Positions 32,952-44,229 of a DNA stretch of 64,000 bases are shown here, piece after piece. The notes below the pieces were generated by a model, which was not told where the DNA came from, made no database searches, and saw only the letters and a list, made by a program, of their open reading frames with translations. Both the position numbers and the translations under genes were made by a program. Each line of letters begins with the position of its first letter. The stretch's first letter is position 1. Source of the DNA: Gonapodya sp. JEL0774 (Eukaryota > Monoblepharomycota > Monoblepharidomycetes > Monoblepharidales > Gonapodyaceae); assembly GCA_027604505.1 (NCBI GenBank), contig JADIIX010000099.1:1-64000 (forward strand), in the 5' to 3' direction.

Positions 32952-34944
32952 TTACATCTTCTCCTTTATAACCCCAGCCAAATGCCGTTCGTCTGCCATC
33001 TGTGCCTCGCTCATAACCAACGGGGTAACCAGACTCGTTTTAGCCCTCGTGCTCTCCAGGACGCGCACGCCCGCATCGGGCCGCTCCCGCCAGCGGAAAA
33101 GATCTGTATACGGGGTGCGACGTCGATGGAAGACGTCTAAGAAGATGGTGTCCAGGACAGGAGCGAACTGAGTATGCGAGATCAAACCAGGAGTCGGATG
33201 AAAATAAAATAGACAGCACCGAGAAGGCCGCACTGACCTTGAAAGCATGACCCGATCCGCCGGTTGCAACCTGCTCGGGCAAACGCAACGGAACGTCAAG
33301 ACATAAATCTAACGTCTATGGCATCCCACTTGAAACCCAGTAATCGCACTGCACAACATCTCACCATGACCGAGCTTCCCCATCCTGGTACGTAGTCGAC
33401 GTAAAAATGTCCGTCCCACGCGTCCGTGTACCAGCACAACCTGGTCTCGTGTATTCTCATACCCGCCAGCTCCGGAAACGCTGCGTCTACAAACGTGCGG
33501 TACTCCAGCAAAGTTTGCAAAGGTATGGTGAGACCTGCGTCCGTCACCGAGGTTCGGGGTACTGAGACGGTGCGCGTTGGAGATAAAGGGACTGGGTTGA
33601 CGCAGCCTGGACCGTGGTTGGAGATTTTAAGGAGGTTCGGGGTCGATGGATTGAGGGGAAAGCCCTGTGTTGCGTGTAGAATTCACAAAAGTTAGGTGGC
33701 GGATCGAGTTGTTGAATGTGAAATAACGCTTCAAACGCACGTAGTACCCAGTGGTAGAAATGTCCGCAAACCAGACGGGAAACTTGTCGCCCGAGTACTT
33801 TGGGGCCAGGTTCGGTGGCAATTGGAAGTGGATAACCGATTGGCCGGTCGCGACAAGCTTTCCGTCTAGTTCGGGGACTATGCGAATGTGTGAAGGTGGA
33901 GGTAGTGCGTTCGAGTTCAATGTGAGTGAAAAGCTGGTTCAATTCGGAAGAATCGGATGGGAAACCAGTACGGCGACATACCCAATGAAGGCGTCCACTG
34001 TAGTGAAGCGGAGTCAGTCTCTGAAGAAAAGTCAGTAAAACGCATTCTCATGGGTTTACTGTACGTACCGCTCCACATGCGAGGACGATAAGGTCCCCTT
34101 CATGCTTAGTGCCGTCAACGGCGACGACACCAGTGGCCTTGCCCTGGGGCCCCTTGACGATACTCTTGACGGCACCAGCCTTACCGCAAACAAACTTGAC
34201 GCCCATGGAGCGTGCTGTTTCGGCCATGCGTTCGACGACCTTGGAGGAGAGCGCGTATCCGCCGATTCTATCGTTGTTTGGTGGGATTTGGGATCGCTTT
34301 TCCCGTGAGAAAAAGAGGAAATATGTTGATAGCTCGTCAAGACTCACTTATTGTAATAGCCATCAACATATTTGATGTTTGCGGGTGAGTTTCCCCATGT
34401 CGGGAAACGCTTTTCCACAGGATTGGGTTTCAGAATCTGCCCAGCTTTGAATAGCTTGCAAATTTTTGATTATTCAGGCATGATAAAACCTCTAGTAAGT
34501 TGAGTATAGAGATTTTGAATCACATTGAAGAAATGCACCCACTTCCCCATCACCGACAACTTGCTCCCGGTTCAGGCGCTCTACACTCCCTAACAATCCA
34601 AGCTCCTTGATGCCAAGAAGACTGTTTCTCTCAAAGTCGGTGTCTTCTAGTCTCCGTGTTGAGAGACAGACCACACCAGTTTCGTGGAAGAGAGGTTGCT
34701 TTCCACAATCAACGGCTTCCGTGTTCCAGACTCGAAACTTTTCGATTGCTCTGAGCGCGAGTCGTGCATACAAGCGATCGTTCCCATAATCTAATCTGAC
34801 AACTTTTGAGATGTCGGTAGAGCTGGCATCTTTTGCAGGAATGGTTTCTGACCGCTCGAGGACCAGGACTGAGTGACCTTCCGATTGAAGAGCGCAAGCG
34901 GAAGAAAGGCCAAAGATGCCAGAGCCAACGACAATTACGCGCAT
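32952..34944 (-). CDS. Sarcosine-oxidase-type FAD-dependent amine oxidase
   Basis: This is a multi-exon gene with its ATG at 34944. The first exon gives MRVIVVGSGIFGLSSACALQ, a Rossmann GxGxxG fold for FAD. Later exons give YVDGYYNKIGGYALSSKVVE, DLIVLACGAWTPSLG, DKFPVWFADISTTGYY, then RLCWYTDAWDGHFYVD, ATGGSGHAFKFAPVL and the end at 32952. The Cys in RLCWYT matches the residue that binds FAD covalently in monomeric sarcosine oxidase. Relatives oxidise sarcosine, L-pipecolate or fructosyl amino acids (amadoriases) to imines with H2O2. The substrate cannot be told from the sequence. Inner exon borders near 33965-34030 and 33915-33925 are approximate. A longer in-frame start lies at 35088 but precedes the Rossmann motif by 48 residues. 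Confidence 0.8.
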
Positions 34945-35278
34945 CGAATTATTTTCAGCACAAGTGGAAGCAGGGAATGGGGGGATGGGGCGCAGATGAA
35001 AATTCTGATCATGCCTCCCAGTATGCGGGTATAATGTTGACCCGTTCATTTCAGTCGTTACTTTTCTCGTCCTCCAATGACCATTCAAACGTGTCCGCTA
35101 TTTTTAGTTGCATTTGTCTCAAATAGCACATGATATGCAGTCGGTCCCACCAAAGAAATAAGGAAAGTTGATGTTGGTGTTGCTGGGTACCAATAGCTGT
35201 GGTGACTGTCCACATAACAATATTCAACGAAATTTCTGAACTGGAACCTCCATTCATCCTATAGCACAGCCCTGCACC
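34945..35278. promoter_or_regulatory. Divergent promoter region, amine oxidase / IST1
   Basis: About 330 bases between divergent starts; no specific motif assigned. Confidence 0.4.
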
Positions 35279-37175
35279 ATGGCGACACTCTCACCTGCTC
35301 TGCTGACAAAGCTGAAAACCAATCTGAAGCTTTCCGTGGAACGACTCAAACTCGTCCACGGGAAAAAGATGGCCCAGAACAAGGCCGCGGCGCGGGAGAT
35401 CGGGGATTTGTTGAGACAAGGCAAGAGGGAGAGCGCGAGGATTCGGGTGCGTACGCGCACCGTGTAAATTCCGGGAGGGGCAGGCAGTTGGTTGTGTGGC
35501 AGATTCTGATAACCTCTCTGCTTGATGTATTCAGGTCGAGAACATCATCAGGGAAGACTACTTCATGGAGGCACTGGAGATAATGGAGATATATTGTGAC
35601 GTGTTGCTCACTCGATTTGGCCTGATCGAGTCCCTTAGGTGGGCGTTGCGGTTGGACAAAGGAGATTCCCGTCATTTCGATCAAAGGAACGAGGAACTGG
35701 GAACGTTTCGATGCCCCCGGAATATCTGTCTTTCGTACGACTGGGAACGTAATTTGGGGGAGCATTGGGACCCACCCAAGTGGTTCCAGACTTCCGGCTG
35801 CTGGACCAGCACCTGACGAGGAATGCCGCTAAGCGCTTAAGAGGCCGGTGCCTGTAGCTCAGCGGACCAATTCAAAACGTCACGGGATGCTGTTCTACTC
35901 CATCCCCGTGGTTTTTGAAGTTACTATTCCCCCAACGCACTCCACCTTTGCCCTGGACTCATTCCCATAATTTGAAGACGCCTGGACCCCGCAATCGAAG
36001 AGGCCGTTCATACAGTAATCTATGCTGCGCCGCGGTTAGCTGATATCAGGGAGTTGATGGTAGTGAGTAGGGAGTCCTGTGAGATTGCATCTCAATAGCA
36101 AACGAACGGATCAACTCGCATAAGTGCGGCCAAATGAATAAGGAGTACGTGGATAAAAGTGTGGAGTTCTTACTCACTTCATATGGGGTCACGGAACCAA
36201 TCACATCTCATGTGATCCCCGTCCCGCGAGTTGCCTTTTGACCGGAGCCGCGCGTTTAGGCTCCACCATAAATTGCACGGACTGATTTTGATGAGCTTCA
36301 CGGGCTCGGAACCTAAGTGTGTGTGTTGTGTGGTAGCGAAAAACTTCGTATCCCACTGACCCATTTTTAACCGCTTGCAATCTGTCATATCTGTGTTTTC
36401 ACGAACTTTACATGGGTACCTTCTCAAGATTCGCGATATCTTGATTGTCAAATTTGGTAAGGACGTTGGGGTTTTGGCGAGCGAGAATCGGTATGAGACA
36501 GTAAGCACAAAGGTGAGCAATGGAGACTGAAAACTTGATGAGTAACCCTTTTTCTGTTGTTGACCCTCTCTCTGAATATACCTTCTAACAATATCGCGGT
36601 GCATTTAGATTGTCACTAAACTCCAACTCCAAACTCCTCCCTTATCCCTCGTACAATCCTACCTCATCCAAATCGCCAAGCAATACGGCGTTCCCTACGA
36701 CCCGGACCCGGTTGACGACGGTCTGGACGAGTTCGGCACAGATGCCGTGCTGCTAACGGAACCAAATTTGGTGGGGTTGCCGACGCAAACGCCCTCAGAA
36801 TCTGCACCCACCTCTTCACCAGCCGCACTGAGCGCACCTACCAGAGGAGCTGCAGCGGGCCAGTCGAAACCTGCGGTGACAGCAAAGCAGACTTCCGGAC
36901 CGACTTATCCATTCAACAGTGCCGGTAGCTTTGAGATTGGGCCGGCTGTGGGTGCCGGAATGCCTGGCGCACGGCCTGGATCAGGGGCAGGGGCAGGGGA
37001 ATATGGAGGGTACAGTGGTGGATCTACAACTGGTGGAAGTGATCCGGATTATGAGAGTTTGCTCCGACGTGAGTTGCTACCATATGTCGTCGTTCCTCCT
37101 TGACACAGGGCGACAGTGACCGGTATGCGTGCGTGTTTCTTCCAAACAGGATTTGAGGCTTTGAAGAGAGGATAA
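35279..37175 (+). CDS. IST1: IST1-like ESCRT-III-associated protein
   Basis: Six exons in phase: 35279-35446, 35535-35638, 35978-36062, 36429-36500, 36609-37068, 37150-37175, giving 304 residues. The IST1 core is clear: LKTNLKLSVERLKLVHGKKM, KAAAREIGDLLRQGKRESAR, then VENIIREDYFMEALEIMEIY and CDVLLTRFGLIESL. Next come IEEAVHTVIYAAPRLADIRE, LIVKFGKDVGVLASENRY and IVTKLQLQTPPLSLVQSYLI. A Pro/Gly/Ser-rich linker leads to the C-terminal DYESLLRRFEALKRG, a MIM1-like motif that binds the MIT domain of Vps4. IST1 regulates Vps4 at endosomes and in abscission. The start context is CACCATGG. Confidence 0.9.
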
Positions 37176-37641
37176 TGGCGAGAACTTGACCAATTATAAA
37201 TTCCGAATTCTCAAATATTTGAAAGAACGTATGACTGGGAAGTTGATTCCAGAGTCCCTTATGTAGATGTGTGATGAGGCCATCTTTCGTTTTGACAACC
37301 TGCGCCAGGGACAACACAATAGTTCGGTCCACCAACCACTACCCATCCGAAAATTCTACTCGGGGTTCCATTGAGAAGCGTCGCGTAGAAGGTGGGACGT
37401 GATAAAGTCGGGTAAGCGTGCGAGAAACTGCGAGTGATCATCTGGGCACCAAGACAGACCTGTCGATGGGGGACTGATTGGCATTAGCCGAGTCTTGTTC
37501 GCGTACACTCGAGAACCCGCTCTTCTCCTTCAATAAGGAGTACCGCGCGAGCTTCTGTCTAGGGAATTTGGCCCCCATAAGTGTGTCCGAATGAACTCAC
37601 AATGATCGTCCAATTTCGACTTCACCTTCTCACAGGCGACA
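37176..37641. other. Intergenic upstream of RGC-D
   Basis: About 470 bases between IST1 and the first rhodopsin-cyclase paralogue. No gene is seen; presumably the RGC-D promoter. Confidence 0.4.
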
Positions 37642-40618
37642 ATGAAAGACGAAGATAATACCCTCCGTGGGGCGTGCTGGGAGGTCTGCTGCAAATTTTG
37701 AACACTGTCTTCCGTGGTCAAAATCCACTCACCCGTACCTACGACCATCCAAGTGTGACTGCCCAGAATATGCCCACGTTGCTGCTGCTCTCCATTGTGG
37801 TGACTGTGGGCATCTCGTCACTCACCATGCGGTCGTAGACCGCCTCACACCCATTCCGCCAGTCATCATGTCTGACGGTGCTGGAGGTACTGTGTACGGC
37901 ACCCCTTTACCAATGTCCATGACCATGCAGCAGCATCAACATTTCATGATGCAGCAACAAATGATGATGGCGGGCGGAGCCACGCCGCATTTGGGATCTC
38001 TAATGCCGTCCTATGCGGCGACTGGCGTCCCCTTCCAATCTGCCAGACCTTTTGGATCGCCTGCCGGTATGAACGAGTCACTTCACCCTACTATGTACCA
38101 GATGGAGCCTATGGGCCACACCTCAAATCCCGTCTCTGGAGTTGAAGAATGGAGAACTGTGATGCAACGTTCTGATATGGTCAAGGGCACGAACAAGGAA
38201 ACCTCAGAAGTCAGCCAGGTGATTGCGGAACAGGACTCAACACCGCCTCCGCCGGGTGTGCAGTCAAACTCCGTGGCTGTACAGGAGCTGAGGCGCCGTG
38301 AGTTCGGCCCGTTAGACCTTCGTCACGTTTGAGCTCCCTACTTTGCGTACCGGTCGAAGCTCATCGCAATGTTATCCTTATCTCCTTGGTGGCAAATAGG
38401 AAAACACAATCCATCTGATGCCAGCCAGTCCAGCTCCACCTCGGCTGCTCTTACGCCTTGCGAGGCAACCATGGAACCGGTTCAAGCAAATTGCCCAACA
38501 ACCTCCCCAACGCTGCCCGCTCACTTTAGTGTCCTTTTTATCCTCCATATTAGCGTTTGGCTTGCCGCAGTATCATACCTCTTGTTCACAAGGGACCCAG
38601 TGACAAAATTCGGAAGTAAAACCGGACGCAAAGAGTGCCAAGGATCAGGAGCGGAGAAACTTATGGAAAGGTTTGGAGTATTCGGTGCGGTGAGTTTGCT
38701 TGATGTAAAGAAGATTTACTGAGCCGTACAAACACACGAGATAACGCTATTCCTCTTCGGTGCGCTCCTCCCGCGCTCCAACGGGACTATCGGCGCTTGC
38801 TAGACCGTAATGGTTCTTAGCACGCTCGTGGCAGGGTGGATATCCGTTCGTGGTATTTCTGCACACAGGAGGGCCTTGGCCAGAGTGGTGGCAGCAGTGA
38901 GTTTCAGTCACTGTATACCACTGGTCGGTACTGTGGAGCTTGCAGTTTACTAAGTCCTGCGTCTACACACACAAGTCACTGGTTCTATCAACAATTCCGT
39001 ATTTCCTTCCTGTGATTTCCACCCTCCCAATTACTCCACTGCACCTTCTTAAAGGCATATCCCCGATATATCAGTCTGTTCTCGCCGTTTCTCGCACCGT
39101 TTCTTCAGCACTCCTCCTTCTCTTTCTATCGGCTCTTCCCTCCACGGCGACTGGCCGTGATACTGTTCCTATGTTGTCTCTCTATCTCTCCTCCATTGCC
39201 GCCATTTTCTCCATCAGTGCTTCTGCCCCTTGGCGACATCTGTTGTTTGTATTTTCGATTGCGGGACATGCTTCTGTCGTCAAAGCCGTTGCGAGGTTTA
39301 TGGATGGACAATTCTGGGGAATGGCAACGTGGATACGAGTACCGGTGAAATTTGGTCTCGTGGTGAGCTGGTCAGGCTGGCATGTCGGTTTCTTTTGTAA
39401 GTCGAATCGGTTTGTCGACGGATTACACAACTAATCTCTCTCTTCCCGGCGTCAACACCCCATTGTGTTAGTGCATATCGTCGGCATTATATCTCACGAA
39501 CGATATGAAAACACCGTCGTGGTGGCGGATGTGGTGGCCAGAATTGTTTTGGTGTGTGCTTGACAAAAGGTTGTTCCTTGGTGGTTCACGCGGTCTGTTT
39601 ACGCAACAATCCTAATGACGACAGCCGCTATTAATACTCGTGACTTATACAAACCAACAAAGTGGAGCACTCGATGAACCAAGAGCACAAAATGAAATCA
39701 CTATGGAGGACAAAATAGGCACTGCGATGGATGGTCTGCTGCGAAGTGCGTCGATCCCTAAACAGTGAGCCATATAATCCGTGCTTAGAGTCCGTGGCAT
39801 TGTGGAAAGTGTATTGCGTTATCTACCCCGGGTGCCACAATCAGAGTGCTCGAAGCATTCGAAGCCGGCGACAATGCGCCCAAGTGGTCCATCAGGACTC
39901 ACGATACAGCTGCTGTGGTGATCGTTCGGATAGCAAATTACGCGGTTTTGGAAGCAAAACTCGAAGTGAGTGGCCCTAAATCTCACACGTGCTCACGCCC
40001 AACCACTGCATACCTCCTCACTCAATTCGCTCACAGTCAAAGGGAATTGAATCTTTTTTTGCCAAGTTTAAGGCTGTATATGCTAGTCTGGGCGCCGAGC
40101 GCGGCGTTATAAGCATAGATGTGAACCCCGGCACTTGGGCAGCGGTGGCTGGCTATTGTGTCGGCGAAGTCAAAGAAATGAGCCCGTCATACGCGGTAGA
40201 CTTTGCCGTCGAATTGATGAACAAAATGAAAGAAACGAAAGTGATTATGGGTGCGAAAGGTGAGATGGCGACTTCGATTGAACTTGTAATTGGGGTTACG
40301 ACTGGTGAGTCAAGGTCAAAAGAATCCCATTTCCACACCTTAAAATACAATGTGCATTGTTTAGGATCCATCACGGTGGGAGAGACAGAAGGACGCGTTT
40401 GCGCTGCAGGTCCTCCTCTCGACAATGCGTGTTTAGCAGTTCAGATGACCAAGCACTGCGGTATCTTCGTCGATGAGTCAACGTTCGAAGCCATCAAGGA
40501 TAACCCAAAATTCAGAATGAGTGGCCCGGAGATTATTGAGCGGAAAGGAGACCGAGCAATGACAACTTATCACGTCGATCTGCGATTGACAACAGAGGAA
40601 ATTGAAGTGCTTCCATAG
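37642..40618 (+). CDS. RGC-D: degenerate rhodopsin-cyclase paralogue (pseudo-rhodopsin plus pseudo-cyclase)
   Basis: Ten exons fit exactly in phase: 37642-37683, 37754-38297, 38400-38689, 38804-38896, 38946-39396, 39472-39551, 39625-39764, 39845-39965, 40037-40304, 40365-40618, giving 760 residues. The N-terminal Cys/His module is intact (LRGACWE, CDCPEYA, CGDCGHLVTHHAVVDRL). The intron positions and phases match RGC-A, -B and -C. The key residues do not. The TM7 motif D-x-x-A-K reads DVVAR, so the retinal lysine is Arg497. The TM3 counterion position aligns with Lys359. In the cyclase, FFSDIAS becomes VIVRIAN (Arg575 for metal Asp), the second metal motif ETIGDAF becomes SIDVNPG, and NTASR becomes NACLAV. 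It cannot bind retinal by a Schiff base nor act as a normal cyclase. With all frames and introns intact, a regulatory partner role is more likely than decay. Confidence 0.85.
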
Positions 40619-40815
40619 GAGTGAAGAATAGCCTTAGTACATGGACATTGTGCTCTAGTAACTTGTTTACTGGCTCATTGTCTTAGAACATGGGAGCTTG
40701 AAGTAGCGTTGTATTGTGTTCGTGTGATGCACCGGTTCATGTAACACCTTTGTGGTTGACCGAGACACTAGTCGCCCATCACCTGCTCTGAGAGTTTACA
40801 CAGCATACAATTCCA

Positions 40816-42378
40816 TTACTCGGGAGACGTAACTTTCTTGGGCCTCTTTGAAACATCCTCAACCACTAGTTCTCCCCTTTCCCGACGAGCCTTGATCTGG
40901 TCAAGAATAATCTTTCCCCCACCTGTTTCAATCTTTTCAACGATCTGATCGGCCAGCTTCTTTGCAGACTTAACATCCCTTGTAAATGCCTCATCTGGGT
41001 ATCCTTCAACCGCCTCGGAAACGTCTGCGAGAACAGCTTCGCCCTCCGCCCTAACTTCCTCCACCCCATCAAGGGTCCACACGGCTGCAATAACTCGTAG
41101 AACCCTCCCACCATCAGCGCCGGCAATAATGTTGGTCCTCACTCCTAGGGGTACGCTGCACCCTCCTTCTAACCGCCTCATGATCTGACGCTCGCACTCA
41201 ACACGGACGCGAGTGGGACGATGTTCTAGAGAGCTTATAATCGAGACAGTGCGGGCATCGCGATTTGGGTCACGATCATTTGTTTCAGCCGCTAATCCGT
41301 CAAGTTCGACGGATGAATCACCAGAAGCAGCCAGGATACCCGATAGCGTGGTGCCACCGGCAGGATCACGGCACTCAACGGCCAGAGCACCTTGACCGAC
41401 AGCGTAAAGCGACTCTGTGTCCTCTAGAGTGTAGGAGATGACGCTTTGGAGGTCCAGTCGGAGGAGCCCGGAGCGGGCAAGGAGAAGAGCAGAGAAGGCA
41501 GGGAAGGCAGGGTCGGACGATGGTGTGTTAAGCTTAGAGAGACGGGTGAGAACGTTGCCGCGCTAGTAGACAGGCAGAAGGGTTTATTCAGGTGGAAGGA
41601 ATTGGGGATTAAATCTCAATTAGAGTGTGATTCGGTGATTCCCCAAAAAGAGAATCCTAATAACAGCGATTAAGCTACCGACTCGCTATCCGGTCGCAAG
41701 AGAGTATGGAGGAGTATGGAAGGGCTCGCGAGGATCTTCGAGTCCGATTGCAGCGTCCCACTCTCCGCTGTCAGAAGTTCTCCTTCGGCAGTGGTCCTTT
41801 CAACTCACCACATCCCTGAACACGAGATTCGGAAATTTGCGTTTCATTTGAGCGCATCTTCGGACACTGCTGGTGCCAATAACTGCGCCGTCCGGGAGGT
41901 CTTCGAGTCGTGTGATGTGAGGAGAGTCCCGCTTAATAGCGTCACTAAGCACTACACAGTCTCTGGGGTCTTCCCTCTCCAACACTGCAGCCAGTAACAT
42001 TCCCTTGGGTAACGTCGTAGGAACGTCTTTCAAGGAATGTACAACGAGATCTGCTGTGCCCGCATGAAGAGCCAGTTCAAGCTCCTTTGTGAACAGCGCT
42101 TTAGCGCCGATTTTTGAAAGAGCAACATCAAGTACTTTATCTCCAGTCGTTGCCATGGACCGGACATCGAAGGAATATTGGGGGAATCGGTTGAGGAGTT
42201 GGTTGATCACGAGATCCGTCTGCACAAGAGCCAACTTGGAGTTACGGGATCCAACATGGAATGCTGTATCGGAGTCTTTTAAAGGCATTGGTTGGTTTGT
42301 CCCATTGCCGTCGATTCCATTGATTCCAACGATTGCAGAAGAAGACGGCTCTCTGCTTCCGGTTACGGACGTTGCCAT
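40816..42378 (-). CDS. HEM3: Hydroxymethylbilane synthase (porphobilinogen deaminase)
   Basis: Two exons, 42378-41809 and 41562-40816 (phase 0), encode 438 residues. The enzyme joins four porphobilinogens into hydroxymethylbilane in haem synthesis. The family blocks are all present: FHVGSRNSKLALVQTDLVI, ATTGDKVLDVALSKIGAKAL, FTKELELALHAGTADLVVHS, LKDVPTTLPKG and DGAVIGTSSVRRCAQMKR. The second exon has RGNVLTRLSKL, GQGALAVECRD and RRLEGGCSVPLG, whose Cys holds the dipyrromethane cofactor. About 40 extra residues (ILAASGDSSVELDGLAAETN and onward) lie before the last domain, an insert larger than usual. The ATG at 42378 precedes a poorly conserved 30-residue leader. It lies convergent to RGC-D. 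Confidence 0.92.
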
Positions 42379-42568
42379 GGCGAATCGGTCGAAAATTGAC
42401 AAGCGTAAGGCGCCAGGCCGGTAAGTTTATGTATACTACAGCGGTCGCGGATCGAAAGCTGCGGGATAGGTTGTTTGAAAAGGCGATTCGCTTGGCTGTT
42501 CGTTTGGCGTTGTATCACCAACAACGGAGGCACACTCGAGATTTCATTCTTCATCTCCCATCAACTAA

Positions 42569-43905
42569 TTACAAAGAGGCAGATCTTTCATCTCGCTCAG
42601 CTTCCCATTCGACGCGAAGCTTCCGCGAGAACAATTCCCACACCAGTCCGAAAGAAGCGGCCGCCATGGCAGGGTCGTAACGACCCTTGGAAAGCTCGTC
42701 CCGAATGAAAGCATGTTGTACCGAATGCAGCTCCAAGAACGTGTTGGGAATCTGTTGCAAATAATTAGGAGGACGCAATGTCAGAACACTAGCACATCTG
42801 GAACACTACCTTGTGCTTGTGGAGTGCGTTTCGAATGGCCGTTCGTCCTTCGTGCGGGATGTGGTTATCCGAGTGCCCTGTTCATCTGAGCGGTTAGAAA
42901 AATGTTCCGGAGGCACCTCCAGCTGTATCACCCACCAAATACAAGCAGAAGCTCCGCAGTTTTGATATCAGCCATCCTTGCCAAACTGTCATCATTTTTT
43001 CCCTTCCCGAGAGTCCCAGAGTGTATGTCAGTGGGTTCAATCAGTGCTCCACAACGGACACGATGGTCAAAGCAGGCACGATACGCCAGGTGGCCACCAA
43101 TGCAAATGCCTGGTTCAACAGTAAGGTCAGACACGTGCCACAAACAAACAGGCGGTGAGACCTTCTCTGAAACGTGGACGAGCACAAAAGTGGAGCTTCC
43201 AACCAAACCTCGAAACATGGAGAGAAATCCGTCCCCCATTACCTCCAAGGGGGCTGTTTCCCATCAAAGTCAACTCACCGGATACACCAATTGCTCCAGT
43301 ACACTGGGGGTGTGCCGCGATGGCATCGATAACGGCTTTGGCATCACCATCATATGATGAAAGGGGCTGCCAGAGGGGAATGACGAGGTGAGCGAAAGTC
43401 CGTTCAAGGAAAACTGAAACAAAAGCAAACCTTTTCAATTTTGAGAGCGTTGCCTTTTTCGGTGCCGGCATCGTCGTATGTGAGAGGTGTGCCTGATAAA
43501 AGTGATGGTCAATGTCATGAAATCAAGGGGGAAAAGCGGGTGCTCACCTGCAGGAATGAACTCGTGGTATATTTCTGGTGCAGCAACCAGATAGCCCTGC
43601 CCGCACACCAGCCTGCAAAAGCGCTTGATGGGTTCGGTGACTTTTGAATGAGGGATGGTGAATGAACGGAGAGGTATGGATGGCATATGCCGCATAACAT
43701 GAGCGAGAAAAGACAGCTGAATTGCTACCTTTGCATGTTGCAATTCGAATGAACTCTACAAACCTGCGTAAATTTCGCTGTAAACTACAACACCAGCGAA
43801 TCTCCCCTTGCCAGCTTTCCATCCAGGCATAGACGGAGTAAACCAATGAATTCGCATGGAGCCTGATGGCGTGGAGATATCCGTGCTAGATTCGAGGATG
43901 ATCAT
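42569..43905 (-). CDS. Dienelactone hydrolase family protein
   Basis: Seven exons in phase: 43905-43764, 43640-43548, 43492-43431, 43366-43279, 43109-42936, 42877-42810, 42751-42569, giving 269 residues. It is an alpha/beta hydrolase of the carboxymethylenebutenolidase type. The blocks are KGRFAGVVVYSEIYAGVTEP, GQGYLVAAPEIYHEF, YDDAGTEKGNALKI and HPQCTGAIGVSG. The nucleophile is the Cys in ICIGGHLAYR. The acid Asp is in HSDNHIP and the His in VQHAFIRDELSKGRYDP, so the catalytic triad is complete. Fungal homologues hydrolyse dienelactones or other small esters in the cytosol. The in-frame TTG upstream is not used as start; the ATG at 43905 gives the family's normal length. Confidence 0.88.
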
Positions 43906-44229
43906 TTGGGTTGGTTTGAAAGGGAATAAAATATGAGGGCCGAAAACTTGCACCTAACCGCGTCACACGGCAAGGATGTCCCCCATCTCCTGAGAATACC
44001 CTGAGAATGAAAGAAACTGGGGCACCTTCTCGCGGGAATCTCACGGGTAATCTCGTCATCTGTTTAAAAATTTAAGTCCTCTCCGCCGACATTCATCCGT
44101 AACAACGAGAGAAGTGAGTTGTAATTGCTCATTTATTTGTACAGTATCACTTTCGTTTTGGAAACTTAATGTACAGCTGTCTGGACCTTGGACACCCTGC
44201 CCTCTTCCCACTAACGTATCCAGTTGCAT
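43906..44229. other. Intergenic between RGC-A 3' end and hydrolase start
   Basis: About 320 bases; no gene seen. Both neighbours are on the - strand, so it holds the hydrolase promoter and the RGC-A terminator. Confidence 0.4.

Noticed and set aside
35849-35925. tRNA gene (A-box-like TAGCTCAGCGG near 35855)
   Set aside because: No matching B-box, acceptor stem or cloverleaf follows, and the position is inside an IST1 intron.
37642-40618. RGC-D as a plain pseudogene
   Set aside because: All ten exons join without stops or phase errors and the N-terminal module is conserved, which random decay would not preserve.
40816-43905. HEM3 and dienelactone hydrolase as parts of the photoreceptor system
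   Set aside because: Both are ordinary housekeeping-type genes and nothing in the sequence ties them to light sensing beyond position.
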